Origin: Streptomyces lasiicapitis
GTDB taxonomy: Bacteria > Actinomycetota > Actinomycetes > Streptomycetales > Streptomycetaceae
DNA: 64,000 nucleotides
Assembly (NCBI RefSeq): GCF_014646335.1
Contig: NZ_BMNG01000007.1
Coordinates: forward strand, 124,001 to 188,000
Direction of reading: 5' to 3'
The notes under the pieces are model-generated. The model was not told where the DNA came from, ran no database searches, and worked only from the letters and a program-made list of their open reading frames with translations. Both the position numbers and the translations under genes were made by a program. Each line of letters starts with the position of its first letter. The stretch's first letter is position 1. This document shows positions 42,474 to 50,491 of this stretch, piece by piece.

Positions 42474-43190
42474 ATGAATGAGCGACTCCTGGCCAAGACC
42501 TTCGTCGAGTTGGCGGACACGTTGGTCGCCGACTTCGACCTGATCGACTTCCTGCGCCTGCTGACCGACCGCTGCGTGGGGATGCTCGGGGCGAGCGCCG
42601 CCGGAGTGCTGCTCGCGGACCGGGACGGCGAACTCCGCGTGATGGCCGCCTCCGACGAACAGGTGCGCCTGCTGGAGCTCTTCCAGATCCAGAACGACGA
42701 GGGTCCCTGTCTGGAATGCTTTCGCGCGGGCTCCCCGGTGACGGTGCCCGACCTGCTCACGGAGACCGCCCGCTGGCCCCGCTTCGCCGCGCAGGCCCGG
42801 CTCCACGGGTTCGGCGCGGTCCAGGCCCTGCCGATGCGGCTACGGGACGAAGTCGTCGGCGCCCTCAACCTCTTCCGAACCGCTCCTGGCCCCTTCGATC
42901 CCGTCGGCACACCCATCGCGCAGGCCCTGGCCGACGTCGCCACCATCAGCCTCCTCCAACAACGGTCCACCCACCGCTCCACGGTCCTCAACGAGCAACT
43001 GCAGACCGCACTGAACAGCCGCGTACTGATCGAACAGGCCAAGGGCAAACTCGCCGAACGCCACAACATCGACATGGAACAGGCGTTCACCGCCCTGCGC
43101 AGCTACGCCCGCGCCCACAACCGCCGCCTGTCCGACGTGGCCCGCGCCCTCATCGACGACACCGAACCCCTCGCCGGTCTGGCGTCCTGA
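42474..43190 (+). CDS. GAF and ANTAR domain protein
   Basis: A 238-aa protein with a GAF domain (about 20-160: LLTDRCVGMLGASAAGVLLADRDGELRVMAASDEQVRLLELFQIQ and NDEGPCLECFRAG) and a C-terminal ANTAR domain (about 170-230: LNSRVLIEQAKGKLAERHNIDMEQAFTALRSYARAHNRRLSDVARALI). It follows the paralogue upstream and the two may bind similar RNAs. The ATG at 42474 lies eight bases after AAAGGG; a GTG at 42465 is also in frame. Confidence 0.92.
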   Translation: MNERLLAKTFVELADTLVADFDLIDFLRLLTDRCVGMLGASAAGVLLADRDGELRVMAASDEQVRLLELFQIQNDEGPCLECFRAGSPVTVPDLLTETARWPRFAAQARLHGFGAVQALPMRLRDEVVGALNLFRTAPGPFDPVGTPIAQALADVATISLLQQRSTHRSTVLNEQLQTALNSRVLIEQAKGKLAERHNIDMEQAFTALRSYARAHNRRLSDVARALIDDTEPLAGLAS

Positions 43191-43199
43191 CTCGTGCCA

Positions 43200-43439
43200 C
43201 GAAGAGACGGTCAGGTCCAGCAGCGCTCGATGCGTGAAGCTGCGGAGCGTGGCGTCCACCCCCTTGGCCTCGTCCGCGTCGAACTGGACGGCTGCGATCA
43301 GGATGAAGATGCCGGCCGCCGCGAACACCGTGCCGCGCGCCATGAATCCCGCCCGGCCCGCGGCGGTCAGCGCCTCCTCCTTGGCGGCGTGCGCGGCAGA
43401 ACCCGCACCGCGACCCCTCTCCTGTGCTTGAGACGACAT
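43200..43439 (-). pseudogene. DUF1206 membrane protein fragment
   Basis: From an ATG at 43439 the frame reads about 70 residues of a DUF1206 protein: an acidic start, then AGRAGFMARGTVFAAAGIFILIAAVQFDADEAKGVDATLR. Intact members carry three such two-helix repeats; here only one remains and the frame then runs, without a stop, into the antisense of the GAF-ANTAR gene. The gene therefore seems to be cut off at about 43200. The start and a GGGGAGGACC ribosome site are still there. Confidence 0.6.
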
Positions 43440-43565
43440 CACGAGGTCCTCCCCACGGCCATGGGGCGCGCGATGCGCGTCCTGGCCCCCGAGTGCCCCG
43501 CAAGTCGACGTGACGCCTCGTACGCGAAGCAGTCTGTTCACCGCCACCAGGGGTACTCGGCCGAC

Positions 43566-44909
43566 ATGCGAACCCAGGAACCGCGTCTCGGCGAACGCAC
43601 GAAGCTCGCCTCCTCGGCCGCGAAGGTCCTGACCGGCAACCGCAGTACACGCCGGGCAGTCTTGCGCGGCACCGGCTCGCTCGCCCTGGCCGCCGCCGCC
43701 ATCCGTGCCACCACCAAGGCGCTCGACAGTCGTCGGCCTCTGCGCCGTCCGCCGAGTGACGTGTCCTCGTCCCGGCGGACTTCCGGCACCGCCGCGTTCG
43801 CGACGGCCGCAACCTTGGAGTCGCCGCGGCTGGCACCCTTCCTCCTCCCCGTCGCGGCCGGCGTCGCCGCCGCCCGCGTCCGCTCAGGCGCGCACTCCCC
43901 CGGCCGCGTTCTGGTCGATGTCGCACTCGGCGCGGGGATCGCGGCGGCCACCTGCCGCTGGTGGCCGCTGCACCGCGACGAGCCCGCCGACAGCGCCCGG
44001 CCGAAACTCCCTGTTCCCGCCCTTCCCTCAGGCAAGGGGCTGGTGGTGGTCGTCAACAGCGACGCCGGCGGCGAGGTCCCGGCCGAAGTCGAACTGCGTA
44101 CTCTCCTGCCGAAAGCAGACGTGCGGCTCTGCGAAGCGGGCGAGGACCTGGACACCGTGCTCCGGCAGGCCGCCGCACAGGTACAGGCGCGCGGTGGTGC
44201 GCTCGGGGTGGTCGGGGGCGATGGCACGGCCAACGCGGCGGCCGTGCTGGCGGCCGACAGCCGCCTGCCGCTCGCGGTGTTCCCCGGCGGCACCCTCAAC
44301 CACTTCGCGGCCGACCTCGGACTGCCGACCCTGAGGAACACGGCCGACGCCATCGAGGCGGGCTGCGGCGGAACCGTCGACCTCGGCCGGATCACCGGCG
44401 ACGGCACCAGTACCTACTTCCTGAACACCTTCAGCATCGGCGTCTACCCCGAACTCGTCCGGGCCCGCGAAGCCCGCGAGACGTCCCTCGGGAAATGGCC
44501 CGCCCTCGCTCTCGGCCTGCTCCACGTCCTGGCCGACGGCGCCCCCATCGACGTCACCCTCGACGGACAGCCCCGGCAGCTGTGGCTACTCTTCGCCGGC
44601 AACAGCCGCTACGACCCTCCCGGCTTCGCCCCCTCCTACCGCCCCACGCTCGACGACGGACTCCTCGACCTCCGCGTCGTCGACGGAAAACACCCCTTCG
44701 CCCGCACCCGCCTCGTCGCGGCCTTCCTCACCGGGACCCTCTCCCGCTCCCGCGTCTACCAGGAAACCACCGTGACCCGCCTGCGCATCGACGGCGTGGG
44801 AAAGACCGGCGACTACACCCGCGACGGCGAAGTGGGCCCCGCCTGCGACGCCCTGGTCATCGACAAGAGGGTTCGCGCACTCACCATCTACCTCCCTGCA
44901 TCGCAGTGA
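43566..44909 (+). CDS. Diacylglycerol kinase family protein with degenerate PAP2 half
   Basis: A 447-aa protein. The C-terminal 300 residues are a YegS/LCB5-type lipid kinase: VVNSDAGGE, VVGGDGTANAAA (nucleotide motif GGDGT), FPGGTLNHFAADLGLP and TRDGE near the end. The first 150 residues align in order with the PAP2 half of the Streptomyces PAP2-kinase fusion proteins (LTGNRSTRRAVLRG, FATAATLESPRL, HSPGRVLVDVALGAG), but the catalytic PSGH has become TSGT and HYPSD has become HSPGR. Phosphatase activity is thus probably lost while the kinase looks intact. Confidence 0.85.
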   Translation: MRTQEPRLGERTKLASSAAKVLTGNRSTRRAVLRGTGSLALAAAAIRATTKALDSRRPLRRPPSDVSSSRRTSGTAAFATAATLESPRLAPFLLPVAAGVAAARVRSGAHSPGRVLVDVALGAGIAAATCRWWPLHRDEPADSARPKLPVPALPSGKGLVVVVNSDAGGEVPAEVELRTLLPKADVRLCEAGEDLDTVLRQAAAQVQARGGALGVVGGDGTANAAAVLAADSRLPLAVFPGGTLNHFAADLGLPTLRNTADAIEAGCGGTVDLGRITGDGTSTYFLNTFSIGVYPELVRAREARETSLGKWPALALGLLHVLADGAPIDVTLDGQPRQLWLLFAGNSRYDPPGFAPSYRPTLDDGLLDLRVVDGKHPFARTRLVAAFLTGTLSRSRVYQETTVTRLRIDGVGKTGDYTRDGEVGPACDALVIDKRVRALTIYLPASQ

Positions 44910-44969
44910 TCTCGTGGCCCGCCAAGGGAACGACGATGCCGTGCCGGTCCGGGACTATGCTGCGGGGAG

Positions 44970-44988
44970 ACGTCCCAGACCCCGGCGG
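44970..44988 (+). repeat. Leader element shared with 40231-40249
   Basis: ACGTCCCAGACCCCGGCGG, which matches 17 of 19 bases of ACGTCCTGGACCCCGGCGG at 40231-40249. Both copies are in leaders of signalling genes on the same strand, 67 bases (here) and 240 bases upstream of the start codon. Confidence 0.5.
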
Positions 44989-45054
44989 CACATTGCCAGG
45001 TGGCCACGATGCCTGTCCTGCACGTCCACCCGGTCTCCTGAACCGAGGCACCTC

Positions 45055-45270
45055 ATGCGTACTCCACAGCACCCGCATGAACCCGACAGCTCGGAGCCGT
45101 CCGCCATGGACGCGGTGCGTCTGCGCCGACTCGACCGCCGGCAGGCGGAAGGCCGCCGGCTGCCGGGATTCGACATGCTGGTCGCCGAAGCGGAGGCGCT
45201 GACCGTCGTCCATCCGCACGAGCACGCCCGCGGACTCGCGCACAACGCCCGGACCCAGCGGCCCGAATAG
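45055..45270 (+). CDS. Small charged hypothetical protein
   Basis: A 71-aa soluble protein: MRTPQHPHEPDSSEPS, then a charged helix (AVRLRRLDRRQAEGRRLPGF) and a His-rich end (VVHPHEHARGLAHNA). The ATG at 45055 has GAGG six bases upstream. No family is recognised. It lies between the kinase gene and the SpoIIE-type phosphatase gene in the same orientation. Confidence 0.55.
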   Translation: MRTPQHPHEPDSSEPSAMDAVRLRRLDRRQAEGRRLPGFDMLVAEAEALTVVHPHEHARGLAHNARTQRPE

Positions 45271-45318
45271 CCGACCGCGCCGGCTGGACGCGGAGTGTGT
45301 GGAGGCGTGGAGGCGCGT

Positions 45319-46737
45319 GTGGAGGTGTCGCCGGAGCAGGAGGCGCGGCGGATCGCAGCGGTGCGTCGTTACGACATCCTGGACACCCCGCCCGACGGGG
45401 CGTTCGACCGGATCGCCGCGCTGGCCGCCCGCCTCTTCGACGTCCCGGTGGCGACGGTGACGATCGTGGACACCGACCGCGTGTGGTTCAAGGCCGCCTA
45501 CGGCCTGGCAGGAGTCACTCAGGTCGGCCGGGACCCGGGTCTTTCCACCTCGGCGATCCTCACCGACGGGCCCCTGGTCGTCCCCGACACCCTCCAGGAC
45601 CCCCTCGCCCGCGACCACACCTTGGTGACCGGTGAGACACGGGCTCGGTTCTACGCCGCCGCCCCGATCGTCACCCGTGACGGCCACCGTCTGGGCACCG
45701 TCGACGTCATGGACACCCGGCCACGCCGCACCACGCCCGAGCAGGCCGGTGCCCTGGCCGACCTGGCCGCACTGGTCATGGACGAGCTGGAGCTGCGTCT
45801 GACCGCGCTGCGCATGCTGCGGGTGGAGCGGGAGCTGGTGGTGGTCGAGCACGCGGCACGGGAGCGCGCCGAGCGGGACCGGGCGGAGATCGCCGCGTAC
45901 GCCGCCACCCTGCAACGCACTCTGCTCCCGCCGGCCCTTCCCGAGGTGCCGGGTCTCGAGGCGGCCTGCCACTACACCACCGCCTCGGTCCGCGACGTCG
46001 GCGGCGACTTCTACGACGTCTTCCCCCTCGGCACCGGGCGGTGGGCGTTCTTCCTCGGCGACGTCAGCGGCCGGGGCGCCCCCGCCGCCGCACTCACCTC
46101 GCTGATCCGCTACACCCTGCGCTCCACCGCCCTGCTGCAGCCGGACCCGTGTGCCGTGCTGCGGGCGCTGAACGCCGCTCTGCTGTCGGAGTCGGCAGAC
46201 GGCAGCCGCTTCTGCACCCTGATCTTCGGCACCCTCGTCCCCCACCCCGCAGGCGGCTTCGCCATCACCTTGACCGGTGGCGGTCACCTCCCTGCCTACC
46301 GCCTGCACCCGGCCCGCCGCGACGGGCCTTCCCAGGCTCTCGCCCGAGCCGAACCGGTGAGCCTGCCCGGTGGAATGCTCGTCGGCGCCCTGCGCCAGGC
46401 GGACTTCACCTCCCGACCCGTCCGGCTCCTGCCCGGCCAGGCGCTGTTCCTCTACAGCGACGGGCTCATCGAGGCCCGTACCTCCCGGGGCGCGCGGTTC
46501 GGCGAGGAGAGCCTGGCCGCCCACCTGACCCACCATGCCGCCACCAACCGCGCCCTCGGCGCCGCCGCGATCATCGACGACCTCACCGTGCTTCTCGACT
46601 CGTTCGCCGCCGGGCCGGCCGACGACGTCGCACTCCTTGCCCTCAGTGCCGCCACCGCGACGCCCACCACAGCGCCCTCCGGCGCGTCGGGCACCGCGCA
46701 CACCAGCCTGCCGCTCCCTGCCCGCCACAGCATGTGA
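45319..46737 (+). CDS. GAF-SpoIIE protein phosphatase
   Basis: A 472-aa PP2C-type phosphatase. The N-terminal GAF domain (about 10-160) has AVRRYDILDTPPDGAFDRIAALAARLF and VDTDRVWFKAAYGL, and a coiled linker follows. The SpoIIE domain (about 215-440) has DVGGDFYDVF, FLGDVSGRGAPAAA, LTGGGHLPAYRL and LFLYSDGLIEART, with the metal-binding aspartates. Such enzymes dephosphorylate STAS antagonists; here the local STAS protein lacks the phosphoserine, so another partner is likely. GTG at 45319 is chosen because GGAGG lies five bases upstream. Confidence 0.92.
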   Translation: MEVSPEQEARRIAAVRRYDILDTPPDGAFDRIAALAARLFDVPVATVTIVDTDRVWFKAAYGLAGVTQVGRDPGLSTSAILTDGPLVVPDTLQDPLARDHTLVTGETRARFYAAAPIVTRDGHRLGTVDVMDTRPRRTTPEQAGALADLAALVMDELELRLTALRMLRVERELVVVEHAARERAERDRAEIAAYAATLQRTLLPPALPEVPGLEAACHYTTASVRDVGGDFYDVFPLGTGRWAFFLGDVSGRGAPAAALTSLIRYTLRSTALLQPDPCAVLRALNAALLSESADGSRFCTLIFGTLVPHPAGGFAITLTGGGHLPAYRLHPARRDGPSQALARAEPVSLPGGMLVGALRQADFTSRPVRLLPGQALFLYSDGLIEARTSRGARFGEESLAAHLTHHAATNRALGAAAIIDDLTVLLDSFAAGPADDVALLALSAATATPTTAPSGASGTAHTSLPLPARHSM

Positions 46738-46785
46738 CCACTGGGATCACATCTTCCGGTGCCGCCCGCAGCGCGCAAAGGATCA

Positions 46786-47136
46786 CTACCGGTCGTTGAG
46801 GCGCTTCAGCGCGCGGCCCAGCTCGCGTTGGATCTGCTCGGGGAGCGGCTCGTCCCGAGTCGTGTCGACCAGGGCCACAGCCACGTCCCGGAGCTTGACG
46901 TTGCAATGCTGCGACACGTCCACCAGCAGGCCCCAGGCCCTGTCGCTGGAACAGGGCGCCAAGGCCATGATCATGCCGCGCGCCTGGTCGATCACCGCTC
47001 GGCTCGACAGTGCTGTGCTCAACTGATCGTTCTCCGCGCGCAGTTTGAGTATCTCGGCGACAAGAGCCGCGTCCCCCGCCAAAGCCGCGACCGTCAACGG
47101 CCGCTGTCCACCGTAGGCCGTGGCCGCTTGGTGCAT
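46786..47136 (-). CDS. ANTAR-domain protein
   Basis: A 116-aa protein with a short N-terminus and an ANTAR domain (about 25-95): AEILKLRAENDQLSTALSSRAVIDQARGMIMALAPCSSDRAWGLLVDVSQHCNVKLRDVAVALV. There is no GAF or receiver domain, so regulation must come through dimerisation or a partner. The ATG at 47136 is preferred because longer starts would run through the preceding small gene. A cysteine (PCSSD) lies in the helical turn of the domain. Confidence 0.85.
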   Translation of the reverse strand: MHQAATAYGGQRPLTVAALAGDAALVAEILKLRAENDQLSTALSSRAVIDQARGMIMALAPCSSDRAWGLLVDVSQHCNVKLRDVAVALVDTTRDEPLPEQIQRELGRALKRLNDR

Positions 47137-47176
47137 GGCGCCCACCTCACAACGCGGCGACTGGGCAGTCCCCAGA

Positions 47177-47446
47177 TCACCTGTGGTGTTCGTGGTCCCT
47201 GCGGTCCTGGCGGTTCCAGCGCCCTCGGCGCTGGTGTCGGTAGCGGCGGTCCCAGCGATCCTGGCGATCCCGGTAGTCGCGGTAGTCCCGATAGTCGGAT
47301 GCGTTCCCACGCCCCCGGCTCCCGGTACCGCCTCGGCCGTGGTGGAGGAGCCCGAAGACCACCACGGCTGCGGCCACCCACCACAAGGCGTTGAGGAAGC
47401 CGAGCCCGAGCAGGGCCATGAGGAGGATGATCAGCAGGACCAACAC
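47177..47446 (-). CDS. Small membrane protein with RDYRD-rich tail
   Basis: An 89-aa protein. Residues 1-33 form two short hydrophobic helices (VLVLLIILLMALLGLGFLN and LWWVAAAVVVFGLL). The C-terminal half is low-complexity and strongly charged, with SDYRDYRDYRDRQDRWDRR followed by more Arg, Asp and His. Small hydrophobic proteins of this kind are common in Streptomyces without known role; the long repeated tail is unusual. The GTG at 47446 has a GGGAG upstream. It precedes the ANTAR gene by 40 bases on the same strand. Confidence 0.7.
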   Translation of the reverse strand: MLVLLIILLMALLGLGFLNALWWVAAAVVVFGLLHHGRGGTGSRGRGNASDYRDYRDYRDRQDRWDRRYRHQRRGRWNRQDRRDHEHHR

Positions 47447-47826
47447 GGTGGGCTCCCGGGGGCGGAATGGGGCGTCGCTGCCGGGGACTGGGGCCTCACC
47501 CTGCAGCGTAGTCCTGGCCGAAGGCTGCGGATACCGTCCGGCGCCACCGTGTACTGCCCGACGTGGATGGCCGCTTGACATCTGTTCAGGAAATGCAGCG
47601 AGGGCTAGCGTCCACCGTGCCGCCCCAGTCCCCGGCAGCGCCGAACAGTCCTCGCGCTCCCAGGGGGCGCACCGTGCGCATCGCTGCCGGAACCCGCCGC
47701 GTCACGAGCGCGGCCGCTCCCGCACCCGCCCCTCGCCAGGTGATCCCGGCGCGGCCTCGATGCGCTCCATGCGGGCAACGATCCGCTGCCCGCCGCGTCG
47801 CACACTTCTGACCCCAGGCGGTACGC

Positions 47827-48033
47827 ATGTACGCGCTGATCGTCCCGGCCTCGGCCCCCTTCGTCCTGCTCGCCACCGTCATGGGCCTGTCCTGGTGGGA
47901 GGACCACGTCCTGCCGCCGGCCGAGTCGGCCGGGCCTCCCGTCGAGGCTCCGATTGCCCCAGCGGACACGGCGGCGCCCCCACAACCCCTCAGCGTCCAA
48001 AGGCCGTTGACAAGGGAAGTTGCTGGGCGTTGA
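47827..48033 (+). CDS. Small single-helix membrane protein
   Basis: A 68-aa protein with one N-terminal hydrophobic helix (MYALIVPASAPFVLLATVMGLSWWEDHVLPP) and a proline-rich, acidic tail. The WWEDH segment recalls small Streptomyces membrane proteins, but the function is unknown. No clear ribosome site precedes the ATG, so confidence is moderate. Confidence 0.5.
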   Translation: MYALIVPASAPFVLLATVMGLSWWEDHVLPPAESAGPPVEAPIAPADTAAPPQPLSVQRPLTREVAGR

Positions 48034-48152
48034 CTGACAGCACGGCGTAGGGCCATGCCGCTCCGGATCGTTCCGGCGAGGCATTCCACCTTCCCGCTTC
48101 GCCCGGACCCCGCGGAATCCAGGAACACTCTCCGCGATCTGGAGGCCCGGCG

Positions 48153-48326
48153 ATGATCCTGTGGATGCTTCTCCTTCTGCTGATCCTGGTGATCTTCGGG
48201 TTCGGCTTCACCATGCAGATCCTGTGGTACGTCGCGGTTGCACTTCTGGCCCTCTGGCTCGTCGGCTTCGTGATGCGCGGGCGCGGCGGCGGTGGCAGGC
48301 GCCGGTTCGGCCGCAGCCACGGCTAA
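48153..48326 (+). CDS. Small hydrophobic membrane protein
   Basis: A 57-aa protein: two hydrophobic helices (MILWMLLLLLILVIFGFGF and ILWYVAVALLALWLVGFVM) and a short Gly- and Arg-rich tail ending RRRFGRSHG. GGAGG lies seven bases before the ATG at 48153. Similar short hydrophobic proteins are often encoded beside CsbD and general stress genes in Streptomyces. The coding call rests on the ribosome site, composition and position. Confidence 0.7.
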   Translation: MILWMLLLLLILVIFGFGFTMQILWYVAVALLALWLVGFVMRGRGGGGRRRFGRSHG

Positions 48327-48355
48327 TCCACCCGTCGGACGATCAGAGGACAGCC

Positions 48356-48529
48356 ATGAGCGTGGGACGAACGATCAGGCACAAGGCACAGGCTTTCACC
48401 GGCCGGGTCACGGAACGCCTCGGCAGGACCACCCGCAACAGGCGGCTGCGGAGGCAAGGCATGACCGACCGGATCTCCGGAGATCTGAAGCAGTCCGGCG
48501 ACAAGGCCAAGGGCGCTTTCAAGCGCTGA
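48356..48529 (+). CDS. CsbD-family stress protein
   Basis: A 57-aa basic protein: AQAFTGRVTERLGRTTRNRRLRRQG and DLKQSGDKAKGAFKR match the repeated G-x-x-x-E/D pattern of CsbD proteins, which are general stress proteins of unknown mechanism controlled by sigma B in Bacillus. It lies 29 bases after the hydrophobic protein gene and probably shares its message. Confidence 0.8.
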   Translation: MSVGRTIRHKAQAFTGRVTERLGRTTRNRRLRRQGMTDRISGDLKQSGDKAKGAFKR

Positions 48530-48659
48530 CCACGAGCACCCTGGTTGGTGCCCACGTCGCGTGGGCACCAACCGGCCGGCCTCAACACTGAGTGAGCCGA
48601 CAGGGATTGATGGAAATGAACCAGAGCGACCATCGGATCAAGGCCCAAGGAGGAAAGCC

Positions 48660-49289
48660 ATGATCACCGTCGTCGTCATCGTCGTGCTTGTCGTTGCGGC
48701 AGCCGCCCTCTTCTTCGTCGGGCGTGGACGAGCCCGGGGCGGTGGCGGTCGCGAGCTGAAGCGCCGCTTCGGGCCCGAGTACGACCGTGTCGTCGCACAC
48801 CACGAAGGCGATGCCCGGGCGGCCGAGCGGGAGCTCGGCGCGCGCGTGAAGCGACACGGATCCCTCAAGGAGCAGCCGCTGTCACCCGAGGCCCGCGAGC
48901 ACTACCTGGCCCAATGGACCGCCGTACAGGAGCAGTTCGTCGAGTCACCGCAGAAGGCCGTCATCGAGGCCGACGCACTGCTGTCGCGCCTGGCCAGGGA
49001 CCGTGGCTTCCCCGACGGCGAGCAGTTCGAGGAGCAGCTGGCCGCGCTCTCCGTCCACCACGCGCACTACGTCCATGGCTACCGCAGCCTGCACACAGCC
49101 GCCCGGAGCCAGAACGGCACCGAGAAGATGCGGGAGGCAATGATCGAAGCCCGCAGCCTCTTCGAGGCCCTGGTCACCGAGCAACCGGCCGACCCGGACC
49201 GGCTCCGCCCGCAGTCCCCCGACGCCCGCGGCCACACACCGTGGACACTGAGCCGGCGCCATGCGAAGGGAAGTGGCACGCGACGATGA
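48660..49289 (+). CDS. Membrane-anchored hypothetical protein
   Basis: A 209-aa protein with an N-terminal helix (MITVVVIVVLVVAAAALFFVGRG) and a helical soluble domain: RRFGPEYDRVVAHHEGDARAAERELGARVKRH, AQWTAVQEQFVESPQKAVIEADALLSRL and HAHYVHGYRSLHTA. This pattern occurs in many Streptomyces membrane-anchored proteins of unknown function. AGGAGG precedes the ATG. The next gene overlaps it by four bases and repeats the FVESPxxAVxEAD motif. Confidence 0.75.
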   Translation: MITVVVIVVLVVAAAALFFVGRGRARGGGGRELKRRFGPEYDRVVAHHEGDARAAERELGARVKRHGSLKEQPLSPEAREHYLAQWTAVQEQFVESPQKAVIEADALLSRLARDRGFPDGEQFEEQLAALSVHHAHYVHGYRSLHTAARSQNGTEKMREAMIEARSLFEALVTEQPADPDRLRPQSPDARGHTPWTLSRRHAKGSGTRR

Positions 49290-49705
49290 TGTACGACCAG
49301 GAACGCGCACAACAGCCGAAGGGCGAGAGCCCGGATCTCGCGAAGCAACACGATGCGCAGCCGCCCCGCACCGAACCGGCTCGCACACCGCATGAACCGG
49401 CCCTCGGCGCCAACGATCCCGACCGCACTCCCGGCTCCGCACTGCTCCCCCAAGGCGAACGGGACAAGCTCACCATGCGGCTCCAGCAGGCCCTCAACAC
49501 CTTCGTGGAGAGCCCGCGCCAGGCCGTGGAAGAAGCCGACCGCGTCCTCGACGAAGCCGTCACGCAGCTGACCGAAACCCTCGCGGAGCGGTGCCGTGTC
49601 CTGCGTGCGGGCTGGCAGGGCCAGGACACCGAGGCGCAGACAGAGGAACTACGGCTCGCGCTACGCCAGTACAGGGCGACCACGGAGCAAGTGCTGCGCC
49701 TGTAG
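49286..49705 (+). CDS. Helical hypothetical protein coupled to the upstream gene
   Basis: A 139-aa soluble protein. The first 60 residues are polar and proline-rich, probably disordered; the rest is helical (LTMRLQQALNTFVESPRQAVEEADRVLDEAVTQLTETLAERC). The ATG overlaps the upstream stop (ATGA). The segment FVESPRQAVEEAD repeats the motif of the upstream protein, so the two may interact or derive from one domain. No known family. Confidence 0.7.
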   Translation: MMYDQERAQQPKGESPDLAKQHDAQPPRTEPARTPHEPALGANDPDRTPGSALLPQGERDKLTMRLQQALNTFVESPRQAVEEADRVLDEAVTQLTETLAERCRVLRAGWQGQDTEAQTEELRLALRQYRATTEQVLRL

Positions 49706-49846
49706 CGCCTGCGGCTGACCAGACTGACAACTCCCACACTGACACCAACTCGCTGTCGTGAACGCATCGTTGAAGCATCCGCCTCAACGATCAGCCACGG
49801 GACGTCCGTCAGCGGCGTCTTGGCCTGATCCGGTATCCGCCCCCAG

Positions 49847-49874
49847 CGCCGCTCGGGCCTCGGCCCGAGCGGCG
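49847..49874. terminator. Bidirectional terminator hairpin
   Basis: A perfect 13-bp stem (49847-49859 with 49862-49874, arm CGCCGCTCGGGCC) with a very short loop, between two convergent genes. There is no T tract. Confidence 0.75.
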
Positions 49875-49903
49875 TGCCACCCGACGAGTTGCGGCAACAG
49901 CCC

Positions 49904-50344
49904 TCACAGTCCGCCGCACACCAACAGCGTCGCACTGCCCGCGATCACACCCTCGACGCGGCCGAGCACCACGTCGACGACGAGCAGCACAGAGCCGGTG
50001 AGCGCCAGCATCAGCACGCCCATGCCCGCCCCCGCCAGCCGTGAGGAAACCCGCACGATCTCGGGCTTGGCCCCCCGCTGGAACAGCGTGCGGTGCAGCG
50101 CGGCCGGCGCGGTGAACAGGGCCGCCGCCAGCACCGCGAGCAGCAACGTCGTGATGTACATCGCACGCTGCGCCGTGTCGAGCGTGGGGAAGCGGGCGGT
50201 GAAGGCCAGCGTCAGCAAGAACGCGAACAGGATCTGGACGCCGGTCTGGATGATCCGCAACTCCTGGAGCAGTTCGCCGAAATTCCGGTCGGCCCGCTCC
50301 AACGTCGTCTCCTCGCGCGGCGTACGGTGACTCTCCTCGGCCAT
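49904..50344 (-). CDS. DUF6328 membrane protein
   Basis: A 146-aa membrane protein of the DUF6328 type: ERADRNFGELLQELRIIQTGVQILFAFLLTLAFTARF, a family signature, then three more hydrophobic segments. The function is unknown. The ATG at 50344 is preferred as the protein then begins MAEESHRTPREETTLERADRNF, as in relatives; the longer frame upstream is arginine-rich. Confidence 0.85.
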   Translation of the reverse strand: MAEESHRTPREETTLERADRNFGELLQELRIIQTGVQILFAFLLTLAFTARFPTLDTAQRAMYITTLLLAVLAAALFTAPAALHRTLFQRGAKPEIVRVSSRLAGAGMGVLMLALTGSVLLVVDVVLGRVEGVIAGSATLLVCGGL

Positions 50345-50491
50345 GTCCCTGCAAGCTAGCCGACACACGCCGAACCGTCGCCAGGCCGGGCAGAGCATTC
50401 CGGGCCCACGAGGCGTGCGGGCAGAGACCGAGCCAGGACTCACTCGCCCAGCGAACTGCACTCGACGCCGCCCAGTCATGACGGTGAGACG

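Noticed and set aside
47563..47811. 82-codon plus-strand frame after the small RDYRD gene
   Set aside because: Antisense or intergenic composition, no ribosome site and no homology recognised.
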